Positions 51,047 through 61,935 of a stretch of DNA of 64,000 nucleotides are shown here, piece by piece. The stretch spans positions 19,765,745 through 19,829,744 of the forward strand of contig CM034598.1 in the NCBI GenBank assembly GCA_020091685.1, read 5' to 3'. The notes under the pieces were generated by a model that saw nothing but the letters and a program-made list of their open reading frames with translations, had not been told where the DNA came from and searched no databases. The stretch is from Lutjanus erythropterus. Taxonomy: Eukaryota; Chordata; Actinopteri; Lutjaniformes; Lutjanidae. Both the position numbers and the translations under genes were made by a program. Positions within the stretch are counted from its first letter, which is position 1. The number at the start of each line of letters is the position of its first letter.

Positions 51047-54000
51047 CTGTTCAGAGAAGATACGGAGATTCAGGGCCAGATTTTCTAAGAAAATGGAAAA
51101 TGTGTGCTGCAGTTGTCATTGAGTTTGTGGCTGCAGTCTGTGTGTAGAAGTGACTGATGTTTTATGAATAGTAGCTGAGCAGTTAATTATCTGTCTAGCC
51201 TACCATAATAACTTCATACCACCCAAGCATACTGCAAAATGTTTGTTTGGTCACTCCTTCAGCAAGCGAAGGACACAACATGCTCATGTTTGTAAGTTAG
51301 ATAAGAAGGAAACTTTTCCAGGAAAGTTAGTGTGGCTGTTGTTCAAAGTCTCTTGCTCATGTGTTGTGTAGCAGGTTGCAGTCTGGCCCAGTTTGACCAC
51401 TGAATCTGCCTGTTATAGGACAATGACGTTCCTACTTTTTGATTGGCTGTTTTCAAAGGTCTCCATCTGCGTAAATGGATACCAGAACTGTATTCCCTTG
51501 AAAAAAACTTGAGTTGCCATCATGAAACCAAAAATTCTGCTTACATTATATTAAATGTATAATAACTTTCTGCATTTTGGTTTATGATTTTTTCTCAAAG
51601 GTTGAACACAAACCACAACAGTTATCAGTAGTGCTGTCAGGCGATTAAAAAAATTAATCTAATTAATTACAGGATTTGTAATTAATTAATCTAATTAATC
51701 GCATTTTAATCTCATATCTGCTAAAGGTCCCCAAATAAAGAATTTGAATTCTAGGACATTACAAAATTGTAGTGCATGACTAATCAATTGAATACACAAG
51801 GTACAAATCACTGCGTTCTTGTTAATAGTCCCGTCTTTGTTCTTTTTATAAATAAACTTGCCGTTCAAAGGTCCAAGTAAGCTTGCCTCGCTCTTAGGGG
51901 TGCAACGGATCAAAAATCGTATCACGGGCTTGAGTCACGGATCGGATCATTTTTTGGATCAGCAAAAAAGAAAAAAGTGGTGGGATTAGAGTTAAATTAT
52001 TTTAAAATGCACTTGTCTTTGATCTTTGTCTGTCTGTAATTATCACCATAGTTATGTAATGTAATAATAATGATAATAGTAATGATAATGGTAATATATT
52101 AAAAACTTCAAACGTATACAGTGCTGTACTATGTATATACTATACATATATTAGATCATTATACACTGTACAGTATAATATACAACTACGCTCTGTAGTC
52201 TGACTCAATGTCCCGCCTACAGCAGCACATCTGATTGGTTAGAAGTCACGATCAATCAGCAGACACAGTGTGTGACAGACGGGGTGAGACAGAGCTGCAC
52301 CGGTGAGCAGAGAGGAGCTGTGTAGAAGTGAAGACAGCTGATATCACCAAAGTTTCAATAAACATCACAGTTTTATGATCTGTTTCTTTGTGATAGCAGA
52401 GTTACATCAGTGAAAAAAGTTACGGTCTGGATTTCACTCAAGGTGATGTGACGACTTTTAAATCAGTCGCTCTTCACAGAGATGCGCTGCATACAGCCGC
52501 ATTTGTCCTCTTTTCACTGCAACTCTGCATTTAGATTTCTGGTATTATAACTTATACAAAAGTAACAGTGACAGTAAAACTATGATGCTCACATGTGGTC
52601 CGCGGATCACACGCGTGCCGAACTCAATGGGCCAAATTTAAAATGCTTGCGCATTGACTTGCCACCCATGATTAATTGCGTTAATTTTTATAGCGCGTTA
52701 ATTTGCAGCGTAATTAATTAATCTAATTAACGCGTTAAACTGACAGCCCTAGTTATCAGATATTCCTTTTACTGATAACAGCCTAATTATTTCATTTTAG
52801 TTTAAAATAATATGTTTTTAATTATATACAAGCCTATACTTAATGCACTTTTCTTTTCTCACTACAATCTTCCCTGTGGCTCTTGTGAATCCCATCTGTG
52901 TTCTGCTTATGCCACCTTTTCATATGCAGTCAGGAAAGAGGTGAATCTTGCAGACACTTGCACAAATGACATGCAAGCTGCGCCTCCAGTCTGTTACGTC
53001 TGCTTGTCAAATACAGCACATGTGCACAGTGTAAGTGCTGAAAGAGGTAATGTATCACAGTCAGCATGTGCTGTCATTTACATCCTCAGAAAGTCTACAT
53101 GACCTGGTTTGTCATCATGTAGCATTCGTTTCATAAACATAATCCGATGACGTGATATGGTTCTAATTCTCACAGTTTCATATCCTAGAAAAGCCTTTTA
53201 TTCCTGGAGCAACTACTTACTTGCTTCAGATATAAGCATAAATCCATCTTCATAAATATACATACAAACATTTTTATAATCTTCAGTGTGTAGATAATTC
53301 TCTGTAACTCCCATGTTTTTTGTTTTTGAAAGACATTTGTGGACCCCTTTATTGTTATTGTTGTCTCACAGTCTGTGTTTAGCCTCCTCTCTGAGAGGCA
53401 TATCAGTGGAAAATATATTCATGAAAATCTTTTTTTTTTTTTTCCTCCAAAGAGGAGAATAGCACTTCCCCTTTTCTCATTTTCCTGCAGTTTTAAAATG
53501 GCTTTTGTATCTGATGAAACACTGGCTTACTTGTATGGCTGCTGCTAGCTTGTTTCCAGGACTGGCCAGAGCTGCCAGCAGGGCAGTGGCAGTGGTGCCG
53601 ATGTTGGAGCCGAGGGTGAGAGGATAGGCTCGCTCCAGACTGATCACACCGATACCTGAGGGAGACGACAGAAACATGCTGTGTCACAGGAAGCAAGGAT
53701 AACACGTAAAGACCGTTCAAGGACCAGTGCTTAGTGGCATTTAGCAGTGAGCTTGCAGAGTGCAAACACCTTGTCTCACCCTGTCCTTCCAAGCATGTGG
53801 GAAAACCTACAGTGGCAACGAAAAACATGAAAGGTCATATCTATACGCAGTGTTTGGTTTGTGTAAGAAGATGAGCGTGCAACACGGCAGACTCAGTGCA
53901 AGAGGACCCCTGACCTCTATAGATACAACAGTGGAATGTAACTAAGTACATTTACTCACTGAACTTGAGTATAAATTCAAGGAACTTGTATTTTACTTAG

Positions 54001-57000
54001 GAATTTCCATTTTATTCACCATTATACTTCTACTTCAGAAAACATCAGAGTCAGCTTTAGTTATAACTTCCTTACAGTCAGATTACAACTTCACACTATC
54101 TGTCTCTTTCCTCTGCTCTCTGTCTGTGAGAGCAGCAGGGAGAGTTTTACACACACACACACACACACACTCACACCAAAAGCATTCATACAAAATCTGT
54201 TATTGTGCAGAGGTGTTGGTGTGTTTATTTGTGTTTTAGAAGATTAATTGATGTGAAAAAAAATGACAAAATAACATTTCTTTTCTCTGATGCACTGATT
54301 TGTTCTCATTAACACCGCTCATACACGTCTAGCTCTCTCCTCCACTCTCATTCATCAGTCATTCATGAGTCGGTTCATTCAGTGAATGAAACGAACCATG
54401 TTACTTTTAAGAACTGGTCTTCTCATCACTTGTACTGCTAATGTGAAATGCTAATGCTCTCTTGTTTATATAGTATTAGGGTATGTATGGCTCCAGATTT
54501 CTGATCCGCCCAAAAAAACCCTGAACACAGAAATGGTAATAAACATAAATAATGAGACTTAAAGGAAAGGCAACTTCTAAAGTAACTTCTGAGTAGATAT
54601 AAATGACTAATTATAATGAAAGGAAAACAAAACCATTATTTAGACACTAATGAAAAATATTTCTGCCATATTCTGCCAATAATTCCCTGTAAATCTTACA
54701 CACTGGACCTTTAACCAGGAACTGTTAGAGATTCTGTCGTCTTACTGCTGAAATATTTGCAGACTGTCGACTACTTTCCCAGAAACTAGTTAATGCACTT
54801 GACACCACTTTTGTGTGAAGTGCATTGCAATCACCAGCTGTTGAGATAAAAGATACAACAAAGACAAGTGTCAGGGATGATAAACTGTCTCTTTTATCCC
54901 TTTACAAATGTTGTCAAATCAAACTAGAATAATCTATCTTGTAAAACTCTTGAAGCCTGTGTTTGGGTATCCATTTCTGAGCAGCAGATATAATCTTAAA
55001 TCACTGCTTTTATGAGGATTAGTAGCAGCATGTGACCACAGCAGTAAAATAAATGTTCAGAGAGTCACAAAATCTATTTCCCACTAAGTTTAAAAATAAC
55101 TATTTAAACTATTCAAACCATTTGACTCAAGTTACACTTAAGATAAATTGACAAAATATGAAATCATTTGTACGTGGTGTTTAAGATGAACAAAAGCCAA
55201 ACATTTGAAAAAGCAACAGTGGGATCAGAGAGGCTGAAATGTACCTTTGCCAGATAAGATGACTAATGACTGTCAAATGAGTGGCTGCTTGACAGCAACT
55301 GACAACCAAAGTAGGGCAATGCTGCTCTATTTTCTTTCTCTCTATCTGTCATTTTCTATTTGTTTTCACTATATGATACTATGTCGCAGTAACAGTGAGT
55401 AAAATAAACAGAAATACTTGATTAAGTATAACTGTGAATTGGAAATCCTCCTCCGTGTATAGCCTATAGTCTCCTTCCTTTTAGCTTTTTTTTCCCAAGA
55501 TGGTTAATTACTCCTGTTTAAAATGAGAAATTATTCCCATCTTGCATTTATCACTGTGTAGCAGGCAGATGACTCAGTCATCACTGATTTTACATGCTTC
55601 ATTTAGCCAGCGGCATACAGTGCTGGTTACGCAACATGCTCCTACAAACTTCACAAGACTCCACCAGTGGAAGTAAGCAGGTTAATGTCCTTATTTGGCC
55701 CCCGTCTAGCTCGCAAATGACCTGAGAGCCAACAAGGAAACTTGGGAACAAACTCATTTTAATAAGCCATTAAATATAAGGCTACAGGAATCGGGTTTCT
55801 GTAGCAGTAAATGTCTGTTTAGAGGCCGTTTTGAACTTGGAATAAAAACCAGTGGCCTTGGAAACAACAGCCTGGCTTATGAGCTGTTAGATTACAGTGG
55901 TAAATCTTCCAGGTATGTTTTTAGTTGTTCTCTCTTTGCTATATTACTTAACAACAAACACACACACATTTACAGTATATACTCGTACAACATGAAATGA
56001 GATCATCTAAGTACACATTTGCAGTAACTGTGATTTCAAACCTCAGATGCCAGAAGCAGAGTGCAGTCCAGTAACAGAACTGATAGCCACCTCTGCACAG
56101 TGCTGGCCCACTCAAGGATAAGATCTGAGCACAGTTAGAGTCGAGTTTAATAAGACATTACAAGAGACAATCTTTCTGAAGGCTTGCACCAAATGAAACA
56201 GAGTCATAACTGCGGGGTCAGGATGAGAAGAAACTTTACATGAGTCCAGCTTTCAGACTGGACACTTGCTGGGAACGGCCCCGGGTTAAAAACAGCACTT
56301 TCTCTCAGAATGTGAACCAACCAATCTCACTGCTTTGCCACACTGTGAAATAAACCTGAATTTGCTTTGTTACTTTATGGATGGTATGTGTTATTCAGGG
56401 CCGTGTCCTTAGATCCTACACACAAAGAGCACGTATGCATAATGCATCACACTGGCATTAGTCACACAAGTATCATTTTACCGTGTACTACTATCAGCAT
56501 TCCTACACATTTTCCATTTCAAAAATCCATACTTTTCTGTGACTCTCCAGATGTCTTGATAGATTTTTCACACCATAATTGACATCTGAGCACAAACAGC
56601 TGTTTGTCTTTAAATTGCTTTAAATTCTAACTGGTAGCATGCATGGATCGCACTATGTCACAGTGCACTAATAAGATATAACAGGTCAAGCTTTGTTTCA
56701 AATTAGACAAAAACGAGAAATATTTTCTTTATTAGACTCTTTTTAGAGGGTAATTTGGGACACAGTGCAACACAACTGTACTTAAAACTAGAGTGAACTG
56801 CTACCTCCCCATTTTAAGGGGCAGTTCACCTCAAAATTAAAAACATACAACATATTTTTTCCCTGGCCTGTAGTACAGATTTTTTTATTATTATTATTTT
56901 AGAGTGAACTATCCCTTTAAAAACAATACGTGAGCCATATCTAAAACTATAGAGATAGAGGTACATTTTGTCTATGGGCGACTGCAGAGGCTAATAAGTG

Positions 57001-60000
57001 TCAATGGAAATCAATACACTTTAGTTTACGGCGCAGCGCTGTTCTGTAATGTGTCCCTAATTGTTATGCTTGTTACGTCTAATTAGTATAACATTAGGTC
57101 TATAGTGGCTAATTAGGGTATAACTACCGTCTAATTAAGAACATATTGTAGTTTTTGTCTAATTTGATACAAAGTACAGCTTGATAAGTCTTATTAGTGT
57201 ACTATAAAATAAAGAGCGACCCACAACCTTTGCATCCAGTTTTCTTTTCCCACGTGGAATCCACAGCCAACCAGGCTTTATATTTGGAATTGTCAAAGAC
57301 GTAAACTAACCAGTGCCACCCATACTCATTTCTTCCTTTAGCATATTGAATAAATAACTTTCTATTGTTATTACCCCCATATTTTTAGTCTCTTTGAGTT
57401 GGAAAAAGTTGCAATTTATTTTTCAGTGTCTTTGCGGACTTGTGGATTTACTGTTCCGTGGAAACAAAGGGAAATGCTGCCATAAAGATACAGTTTCAGA
57501 AAAGATGGTCTGTTTACTTTTTGATAACGCATCACAGCACAACTCACAAATGTTCAAACAAGATTAATATTTGGCTACTTGTGATGCTGTATATACAAGT
57601 GAAAGTCATTGCTGCATTTACTTTCAAACTAATCTGGTGGCAGATGTCAGAATTTTAGAAAAGTTTAGAAAATAGAACAGGGTCGGTAGCCTGGATACAC
57701 TAATATTTCATCCGTTCTCTCTTTTTTTCATACTTATCCAGACATGTAAATAACTAGTTCTTTTCCTCTTCCTCTTCTTTTCTTTTTCGTACTCTCCTCT
57801 TTTCAATACTTTTTTCCATACTGTGTCAGAAGCATGTATAATCTATAATGAATGAGTGGAATCTGTTTATCAGAATTACAGTTGGATTTTGCATTATGCT
57901 ATATACTTAAAATGAACAAAAGTTCCACTAATTACCCATCCAGCTGTGATGATTAACTATCCAGTTTGCCTGACAGTATTTCTAAAGAGAAAATCAAGTG
58001 GAGGACAAAAGGATTAAATAGTTCTTTAACATTCCTCACATATCTGTTTTACTGTAAAAACTAAGCATTGCTGCCATAGGTCTCAGACTCAGACAGAGGT
58101 GGTGACAGTGTACAAGGTTAAACTGATATTATTCGGTAGTTTAATAGCTGGAGGTGTTGAAATCCTCAGACTGTGTAACTGAGGTGGGTGGTGGACAAGA
58201 GCAAGACAGACAGTATGTATCCAAGAGCGTAAAGTAAAGAAACAAGTTTTCGTGCTCATGCTGTATGATATTAGCAGCCACTTGTTGAGTAGGGTCACAA
58301 AGGCAACACTAAAGTACTATATTTGAATTTTAACCCAAACCCAAACTGACCCATAGCAGCACCAGTTCACCATGTTAGAACAATGACACTCAGTCACTGA
58401 TGACTATATTAGTTGAGTGTTTGTCTCCTCGTGTCTTCTTGTGCTTTCAAGTGACTGTGCTCCATATTTTTTGTCACAAAAGGCTGCTAGAAACAAAGCG
58501 TCAACCACTGTCAACTCATTTTGCATGTTTCCACTGAATGTTAAATATGTTGTTTATTCTCAGTTGTGGTGCTTTGCATAATATAATCACATATTTTCAA
58601 AGGAAAAAGAACACAGGAAATGTTGATAATGTACTTAAGCCTACTTAAGTGTATTAAAATTCATAAAACGAAGCGTATCTATTCATTTATTACATCTGTC
58701 ATTTTAAATATAACAGATGTCGGTATTACATAACACTTTGTGTGCTGTTGGTGAACGTCTTCATAATTTATATTAGGCAGGGAACCACAAAAAATATCTA
58801 AGCTCATGTTTCATTTGGATCTCATGGAGCCAATATATGCTATGAAAAGTGAAAAAGTTTTGTAAATTATCTCTTACATCTATCCAATTAAGTTCAGAGA
58901 CCCGTTGATAATGTCCCTTGAAAATTGAAAATGAACTGAGATTCCAGATTAATTTCCTAATTTTATCTAATGCAAGAAAGTAATAAGATTTTGATAAATT
59001 AAAATATCAAAAAGTTCTGTAAATGGTCTTTTGGTGAGGGTGTTAATATATTTTTGCGATTTTCCGCTATTTATGCTTCCCCTCCAAATTCCTCTCATTT
59101 GAAGTGATATATCTGTCTCATTTTTAATGTGTATTTTGCACACATAGACGTTCATGCTTTAACTCATTTGATTGTTTTCACTTCAGCTTACACTTTATTG
59201 TATCTTTGTGCCCTACTTTCCTTTCGCACATTAATATTTTATCTTGTGAATGCTTTAAATGAATTTTCACCAAATGTAATGCAGAGTTTCCACGCTTTTT
59301 GAGGCACTTACAGTGTTCACAGGTGGAAAAATGCAAATACCACTCACCTACAAGAGGAGTCATGGCTGAAGTAAAAACAGAGCTACTCTGGACCACAAAT
59401 GTTACCCCTGCACCCACAAGCATGGCCGCGTATCCTGCCAGCCACCCAAGCGGATACGGCAGGTCTGGTGAGATAAAGGGAGGAGAGATGGAAATTACCC
59501 ACATGCATAAACACAGCGATACGTCTGTCTTCTGGACGGCCTCTTGCACGCAATGTGCAACTAAAGCAGCTTCTAAAGGTTTTCATGTCTTGTTTCTTCA
59601 TCTGTAGACTGCATCCTGCATACTGAACAGCCGCATATTGAGGCGCCGTGTAAAAGCTCCGGCAGCAACAACATGCCCACCTGTGTTGATGACTTTATGG
59701 ATGACCTTTGCTACTTGGCCTTTCAGAAGAGAGTTGAGCAGCTTGACTAGAAGCAGCAGACATGTGCAGAGGACAGCCAGAGAGCCAGCCAGGAGAATCA
59801 GGCCCACAGTGAGGTCTGACAGCTCGCTAGACACAAACAAATGCCTGCCTGTGGAGTGACAACACCAACAGTCATCAGGATGATAAAATACCTAGTGTCA
59901 TTACATTTTTAACAACACCAATTGTGAAAAGAAAAGTCATATTCGAAATACATATTCAGAATTATTGTACAAGTCACAAGAGGGGGTGGGTTGAACTCAC

Positions 60001-61694
60001 ACTTCAGGGACGATGGGGGGCCACAGTTTTCAGTGCTCACATTGCTAGTGGACTGTAAGAAAGAAAGAAACGAAAAGAAAGGAAGAAAGAAAGAAAGGAA
60101 AAGAATAAGAGAAGCAACTGTGATAACACAGAAATTAGCAACAACACAGTTGTCACTGGCAGCAGTGACAGGCTCTATTTGGCGCCAGGATGTGACACAA
60201 CAGTCCACATGTGCCGGAGACAGCGGTGACAGCGGAGATGAGCCATTACCATAACAAGGTCAGTCTGGCACCATTCTTTCACCAGGCTCCTGTTCCTCAT
60301 GTCCTCATTTCCCATGGCGATCCCTGTGATCACACATTTGTCCAGCTGAGGATGAAAAGAGAAATATCTTTCATCTTTTCAGTGAGTTAGAGCAAGTTTA
60401 GAGGATTAAAGAACCAGTGTGTAGGACTGTAAGACAAACTATGGTGGTTGCGAAACTTCCATAAAACACAAAAGGCCTTATCTAAGATTTATTTATTTCA
60501 GCCAAACCAGAATCGGTGATCGTTGGAGCAACGGAAAGACGAGCCAAGTCTATTCCTATTTCTGTTGAGTTTGAAGATGGCGATGCTAGCTAGCTAACAT
60601 TGCTAACAGTTACCTAATACACTGAGATTATCAAAATGGATGATAAATACTATTAACAACACGAAGGCTACCAAGCTAACTGTGAAAAGTGAAGTAACTA
60701 AACAAAAAATCACAATCAATCCTCAGATCAGTGACATCATTCTCCAAACTCTTCAAATGCAGCATATAGAGAAATCCAAATATTGACAGGGTCGCTAAGC
60801 TACAATTGAACAATCACTGTTTGGGGTTTAGCTAACAGTAAATTACCTAAGTGGTGACTGGCTGATAGTTTTACCTGAATGATGAGCTTGGTGACTGGCT
60901 CAGTGATGACCTTGAGCAGCTCAGGTGCTTCCTCCCCAGGCTGGAGGCTGAAGCTGGTGACCAGCAGGTGTGACAGTCGGGTCATGAGGCCGCTCACCAC
61001 CTCCAGCGGCAGCAGAACCAGCACCGACAGCCAGTTGAAGCAGTCGTGGATGGTTGCCCCAGCAAAGGCACTGCGGTGGAGTTACAATCATTTTCTGTGT
61101 TAGCAAAGGTCAGCCATCAGCAACATCAACCACTCTAAATGATTGCTTGTTAATCTGCTTTTCGTGGTTCAACTTTTTCGCATGTGTGTGATGTAATGAG
61201 AATTTTGACTCAGTATGTCAGTGTAATGTGAAAGATTAATAAATTATATTTATTTTACCAGACACAGATTAAGTAACGTGCCATCTGTTCAGTGCCATCT
61301 ATCTCATGCCAAAGGGTTACTGGGGTGGGATCAATGTGGATTGCTGCCATTATTGTTAGTGTTACAGAAATTACACTCAAAATGGAGGCTGAAGCAAAGA
61401 GGCAGTGAACAGCTGCTAATGCTTTTCTCTTCACCCTCCTGAGCTTTCTCCCCTGCACTTTTGTCCCTCTTTCCTCCATCTACCCACTTATCCTCTTCAC
61501 TTTTCCATTTCGGTTTCTTCTTCCCCGCTCCTCTTCAGCTCCCCTCCACTCATCCTCTGCCTCGCCACCTTTCTTCACTCACCGCTGAAACTCGGTTCTC
61601 TCTGCCGCTTGCATCATGGCCACGATGGTGTTCGTGACTGAAGTCCCAATATTGGATCCCATGATGATTGGTACAGCAGACCTCACTTCTAGCA
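50453..61694 (-). CDS. slc34a1: Sodium-dependent phosphate cotransporter type IIa (SLC34A1-like), 3' two thirds of the gene, 8 exons
   Basis: This is a secondary transporter that moves inorganic phosphate into epithelial cells with sodium, classically at the apical membrane of kidney proximal tubule. Eight minus-strand exons join in frame: 61694-61583, 61070-60875, 60345-60250, 60052-60001, 59848-59681, 59464-59348, 53655-53531 and 51046-50453. All introns are GT-AG and the total is 1460 coding bases. Family marks seen are [20 protein letters not shown], the second QSSS repeat ([20 protein letters not shown]), [15 protein letters not shown] and the terminal block [13 protein letters not shown]. 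The last exon ([27 protein letters not shown]) and [22 protein letters not shown] resemble SLC34A1 more than my memory of SLC34A2 or A3. The mammalian protein has about 640 residues; 485 are here, so the N-terminus and first QSSS repeat lie past 64000. Teleosts may have two slc34a1 copies and I cannot say which this is. No stop or frameshift interrupts the reading frame. Confidence 0.93.
51047..53530 (-). other. slc34a1 intron carrying a hAT-type element
   Basis: This GT-AG intron of 2484 bases separates exon g from the terminal exon. Almost half of it is the inserted element at 51629-52751. The remainder is AT-rich and I see no further exon in it. Confidence 0.85.
51629..52751 (-). mobile_element. 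Non-autonomous hAT-type element, copy 2, in slc34a1 intron
   Basis: The element has 1123 bases, in inverted orientation relative to the copy at 17309-18418. The ends are TAGTGCTGTCAG and CTGACAGCCCTA. The flanks show a perfect 8-bp duplication, GTTATCAG, at 51621-51628 and 52752-52759. The same truncated BED-like peptide ([10 protein letters not shown]) reads on the minus strand at 51695-51925. It lies in the last intron of slc34a1. Confidence 0.9.
53531..53655 (-). CDS. slc34a1: slc34a1 exon g, second-repeat core
   Basis: The exon has 125 bases: 2 bases completing Gly, then 41 codons ending in phase 0. It begins [20 protein letters not shown] and continues [21 protein letters not shown]. 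It mirrors the first-repeat block [10 protein letters not shown], as expected from the internal duplication of SLC34 proteins. The acceptor is ccctcag and the donor is gtaagc. Confidence 0.94.
53723..54715 (+). repeat. Dispersed repeat C split by a nested insertion, slc34a1 intron
   Basis: The left part, 53723-53929, runs from CCAGTGCTTAGTGGCATTTA to GACCTCTATAGATAC. The right part resumes near 54591 with AGATATAAATGACTAATTAT and ends CTTACACACTGGACCTTTAA. Between them, about 660 bp begins TGGAATGTAACTAAGTACAT, itself a common fish repeat, and includes a CA microsatellite. Confidence 0.75.
54149..54170. repeat. CA microsatellite in slc34a1 intron
   Basis: This is an AC run of 11 units inside the nested insertion at 53930-54590. 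Confidence 0.95.
55568..55582. promoter_or_regulatory. AP-1/MAF-like palindrome in slc34a1 intron
   Basis: GATGACTCAGTCATC is a perfect 15-base palindrome around a central C and contains the AP-1 core TGACTCA. It lies in a less AT-rich intronic patch (55560-55920). Function is inferred only from the motif. Confidence 0.3.
56813..56920. mobile_element. Small MITE-like element in slc34a1 intron
   Basis: The 108-bp unit has inverted ends: TTTAAGGGGCAGTTCACCTC at the left and GAGTGAACTATCCCTTTAA at the right. The interior is AT-rich. The ends match a common fish family with TTAAAGGGATAGTTCAC termini. Confidence 0.65.
59348..59464 (-). CDS. slc34a1: slc34a1 exon f, second QSSS repeat
   Basis: The exon has 117 bases: 2 bases completing Asp, 38 codons and one base of a split Gly codon. 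It carries [19 protein letters not shown] and then [19 protein letters not shown]. The QSSS motif belongs to the second inverted repeat and contributes to sodium and phosphate binding in the family. The acceptor is ctcaccag and the donor is gtgagt. The 5.7-kb intron that follows (53656-59347) is the longest complete one in the window. Confidence 0.94.
59681..59848 (-). CDS. slc34a1: slc34a1 exon e, central transmembrane block
   Basis: The exon has 168 bases: 2 bases completing Cys, 55 codons and one base of a split Asp codon. It begins [20 protein letters not shown], continues through a strongly hydrophobic helix ending [15 protein letters not shown], and then [11 protein letters not shown]. 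The stretches VGLILLAGS and [11 protein letters not shown] are among the strongest arguments for SLC34A1 over its paralogues. The acceptor is ctccacag and the donor is gtgggc. Confidence 0.93.
60001..60052 (-). CDS. slc34a1: slc34a1 exon d, short glycosylated loop exon
   Basis: This 52-base exon has 17 codons plus one base of a split Cys codon. It encodes [17 protein letters not shown] followed by Cys. NVS is a second sequon, so both expected glycosylation sites of the outer loop are present (the other is NRS in the preceding exon). The last Cys corresponds in position to the second disulphide Cys of mammalian NaPi-IIa; the Cys in ENCG looks additional. The loop is the least conserved part of the family, so this exon is supported mainly by splice sites and phase. 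The acceptor ttacag follows a long CTTT-rich tract, and the donor is gtgagt. Confidence 0.82.
60056..60115. repeat. GAAA/GGAA-rich tract next to a splice acceptor
   Basis: This is an imperfect GAAA/AAGG run of about 60 bases. On the coding (minus) strand it is CTTT-rich and ends immediately before the acceptor AG at 60053-60054, so it serves as the polypyrimidine tract for the 52-base exon. Confidence 0.9.
60250..60345 (-). CDS. slc34a1: slc34a1 exon c, start of the large extracellular loop
   Basis: The exon has 96 bases, 32 codons, and is phase 0 at both ends. It begins [17 protein letters not shown] and continues [18 protein letters not shown] is an N-glycosylation sequon, and the Cys in EWCQ sits where mammalian NaPi-IIa has a Cys of the extracellular disulphide. 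The donor is gtaatg and the acceptor is cctcag. The upstream exon ends LIIQ, which joins to LDK as in other family members. Confidence 0.88.
60411..60485 (+). repeat. Possible fragment of dispersed repeat C, slc34a1 intron
   Basis: ACCAGTGTGTAGGACTGTAA, GTGGTTGCGAAACTTCC and AAAAGGCCTTATCTAAG resemble parts of the repeat-C consensus in the right order. Confidence 0.5.
60875..61070 (-). CDS. slc34a1: slc34a1 exon b, membrane segments and linker after repeat 1
   Basis: The exon has 196 bases: one base completing Arg, then 65 codons. It begins [20 protein letters not shown], a family-typical stretch, and runs through the hydrophobic [13 protein letters not shown] to [20 protein letters not shown]. 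The acceptor is ccgcag and the donor is gtaaaa, and it ends in phase 0 on a Gln codon (CAG). The match to SLC34 proteins covers the full length with no gap. Confidence 0.93.
61583..61694 (-). CDS. slc34a1: slc34a1 exon a (5'-most in window), repeat-1 core
   Basis: The exon has 112 bases: 2 bases finishing a split codon, 36 codons, and 2 bases of a split Arg codon. It encodes [16 protein letters not shown] followed by [20 protein letters not shown]. This block follows the first QSSS motif in SLC34 proteins and belongs to the first of two inverted-topology repeats that form the transport core. The acceptor reads ctcacag just before the exon and the donor reads gtgagt. The partial first codon needs one base from an exon that is not in the window. 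Confidence 0.92.
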
Positions 61695-61935
61695 CTGTGA
61701 GATGAGACCACACAGAAGGGCTTTACTTGAAAGTTGACGATTCCTAAAACTATATGCATGCATGTAGTCAAAGGTGCAACACTCAGCGTCACTAGATGTC
61801 AAACTGAGCAGAGAATTATATCACGCTCCCTGTTTGCATGTTGTTATCCCAGCTCCTCTGTTTATGTGGCCACTCATGCACGTTTCATGAGTCCCTCTTT
61901 CCACGTCTGTTTTCTAAATGGATTAACTTTTTCAT

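Larger units (their letters stand above)
53656..59347 (-). other. slc34a1 long intron
   Basis: This GT-AG intron has 5692 bases. It holds a nested repeat (53723-54715), a CA microsatellite (54149-54170), a MITE (56813-56920), and a less AT-rich patch near 55560-55920 that could be regulatory. The rest, including 57000-59340, is AT-rich with nothing recognisable. Confidence 0.8.

Noticed and set aside
50453-61694. Assignment to SLC34A2 (NaPi-IIb) instead of SLC34A1
   Set aside because: The terminal exon lacks the Cys-rich tail of IIb and matches IIa in [21 protein letters not shown] and [16 protein letters not shown]-like blocks. A phylogeny would settle it.
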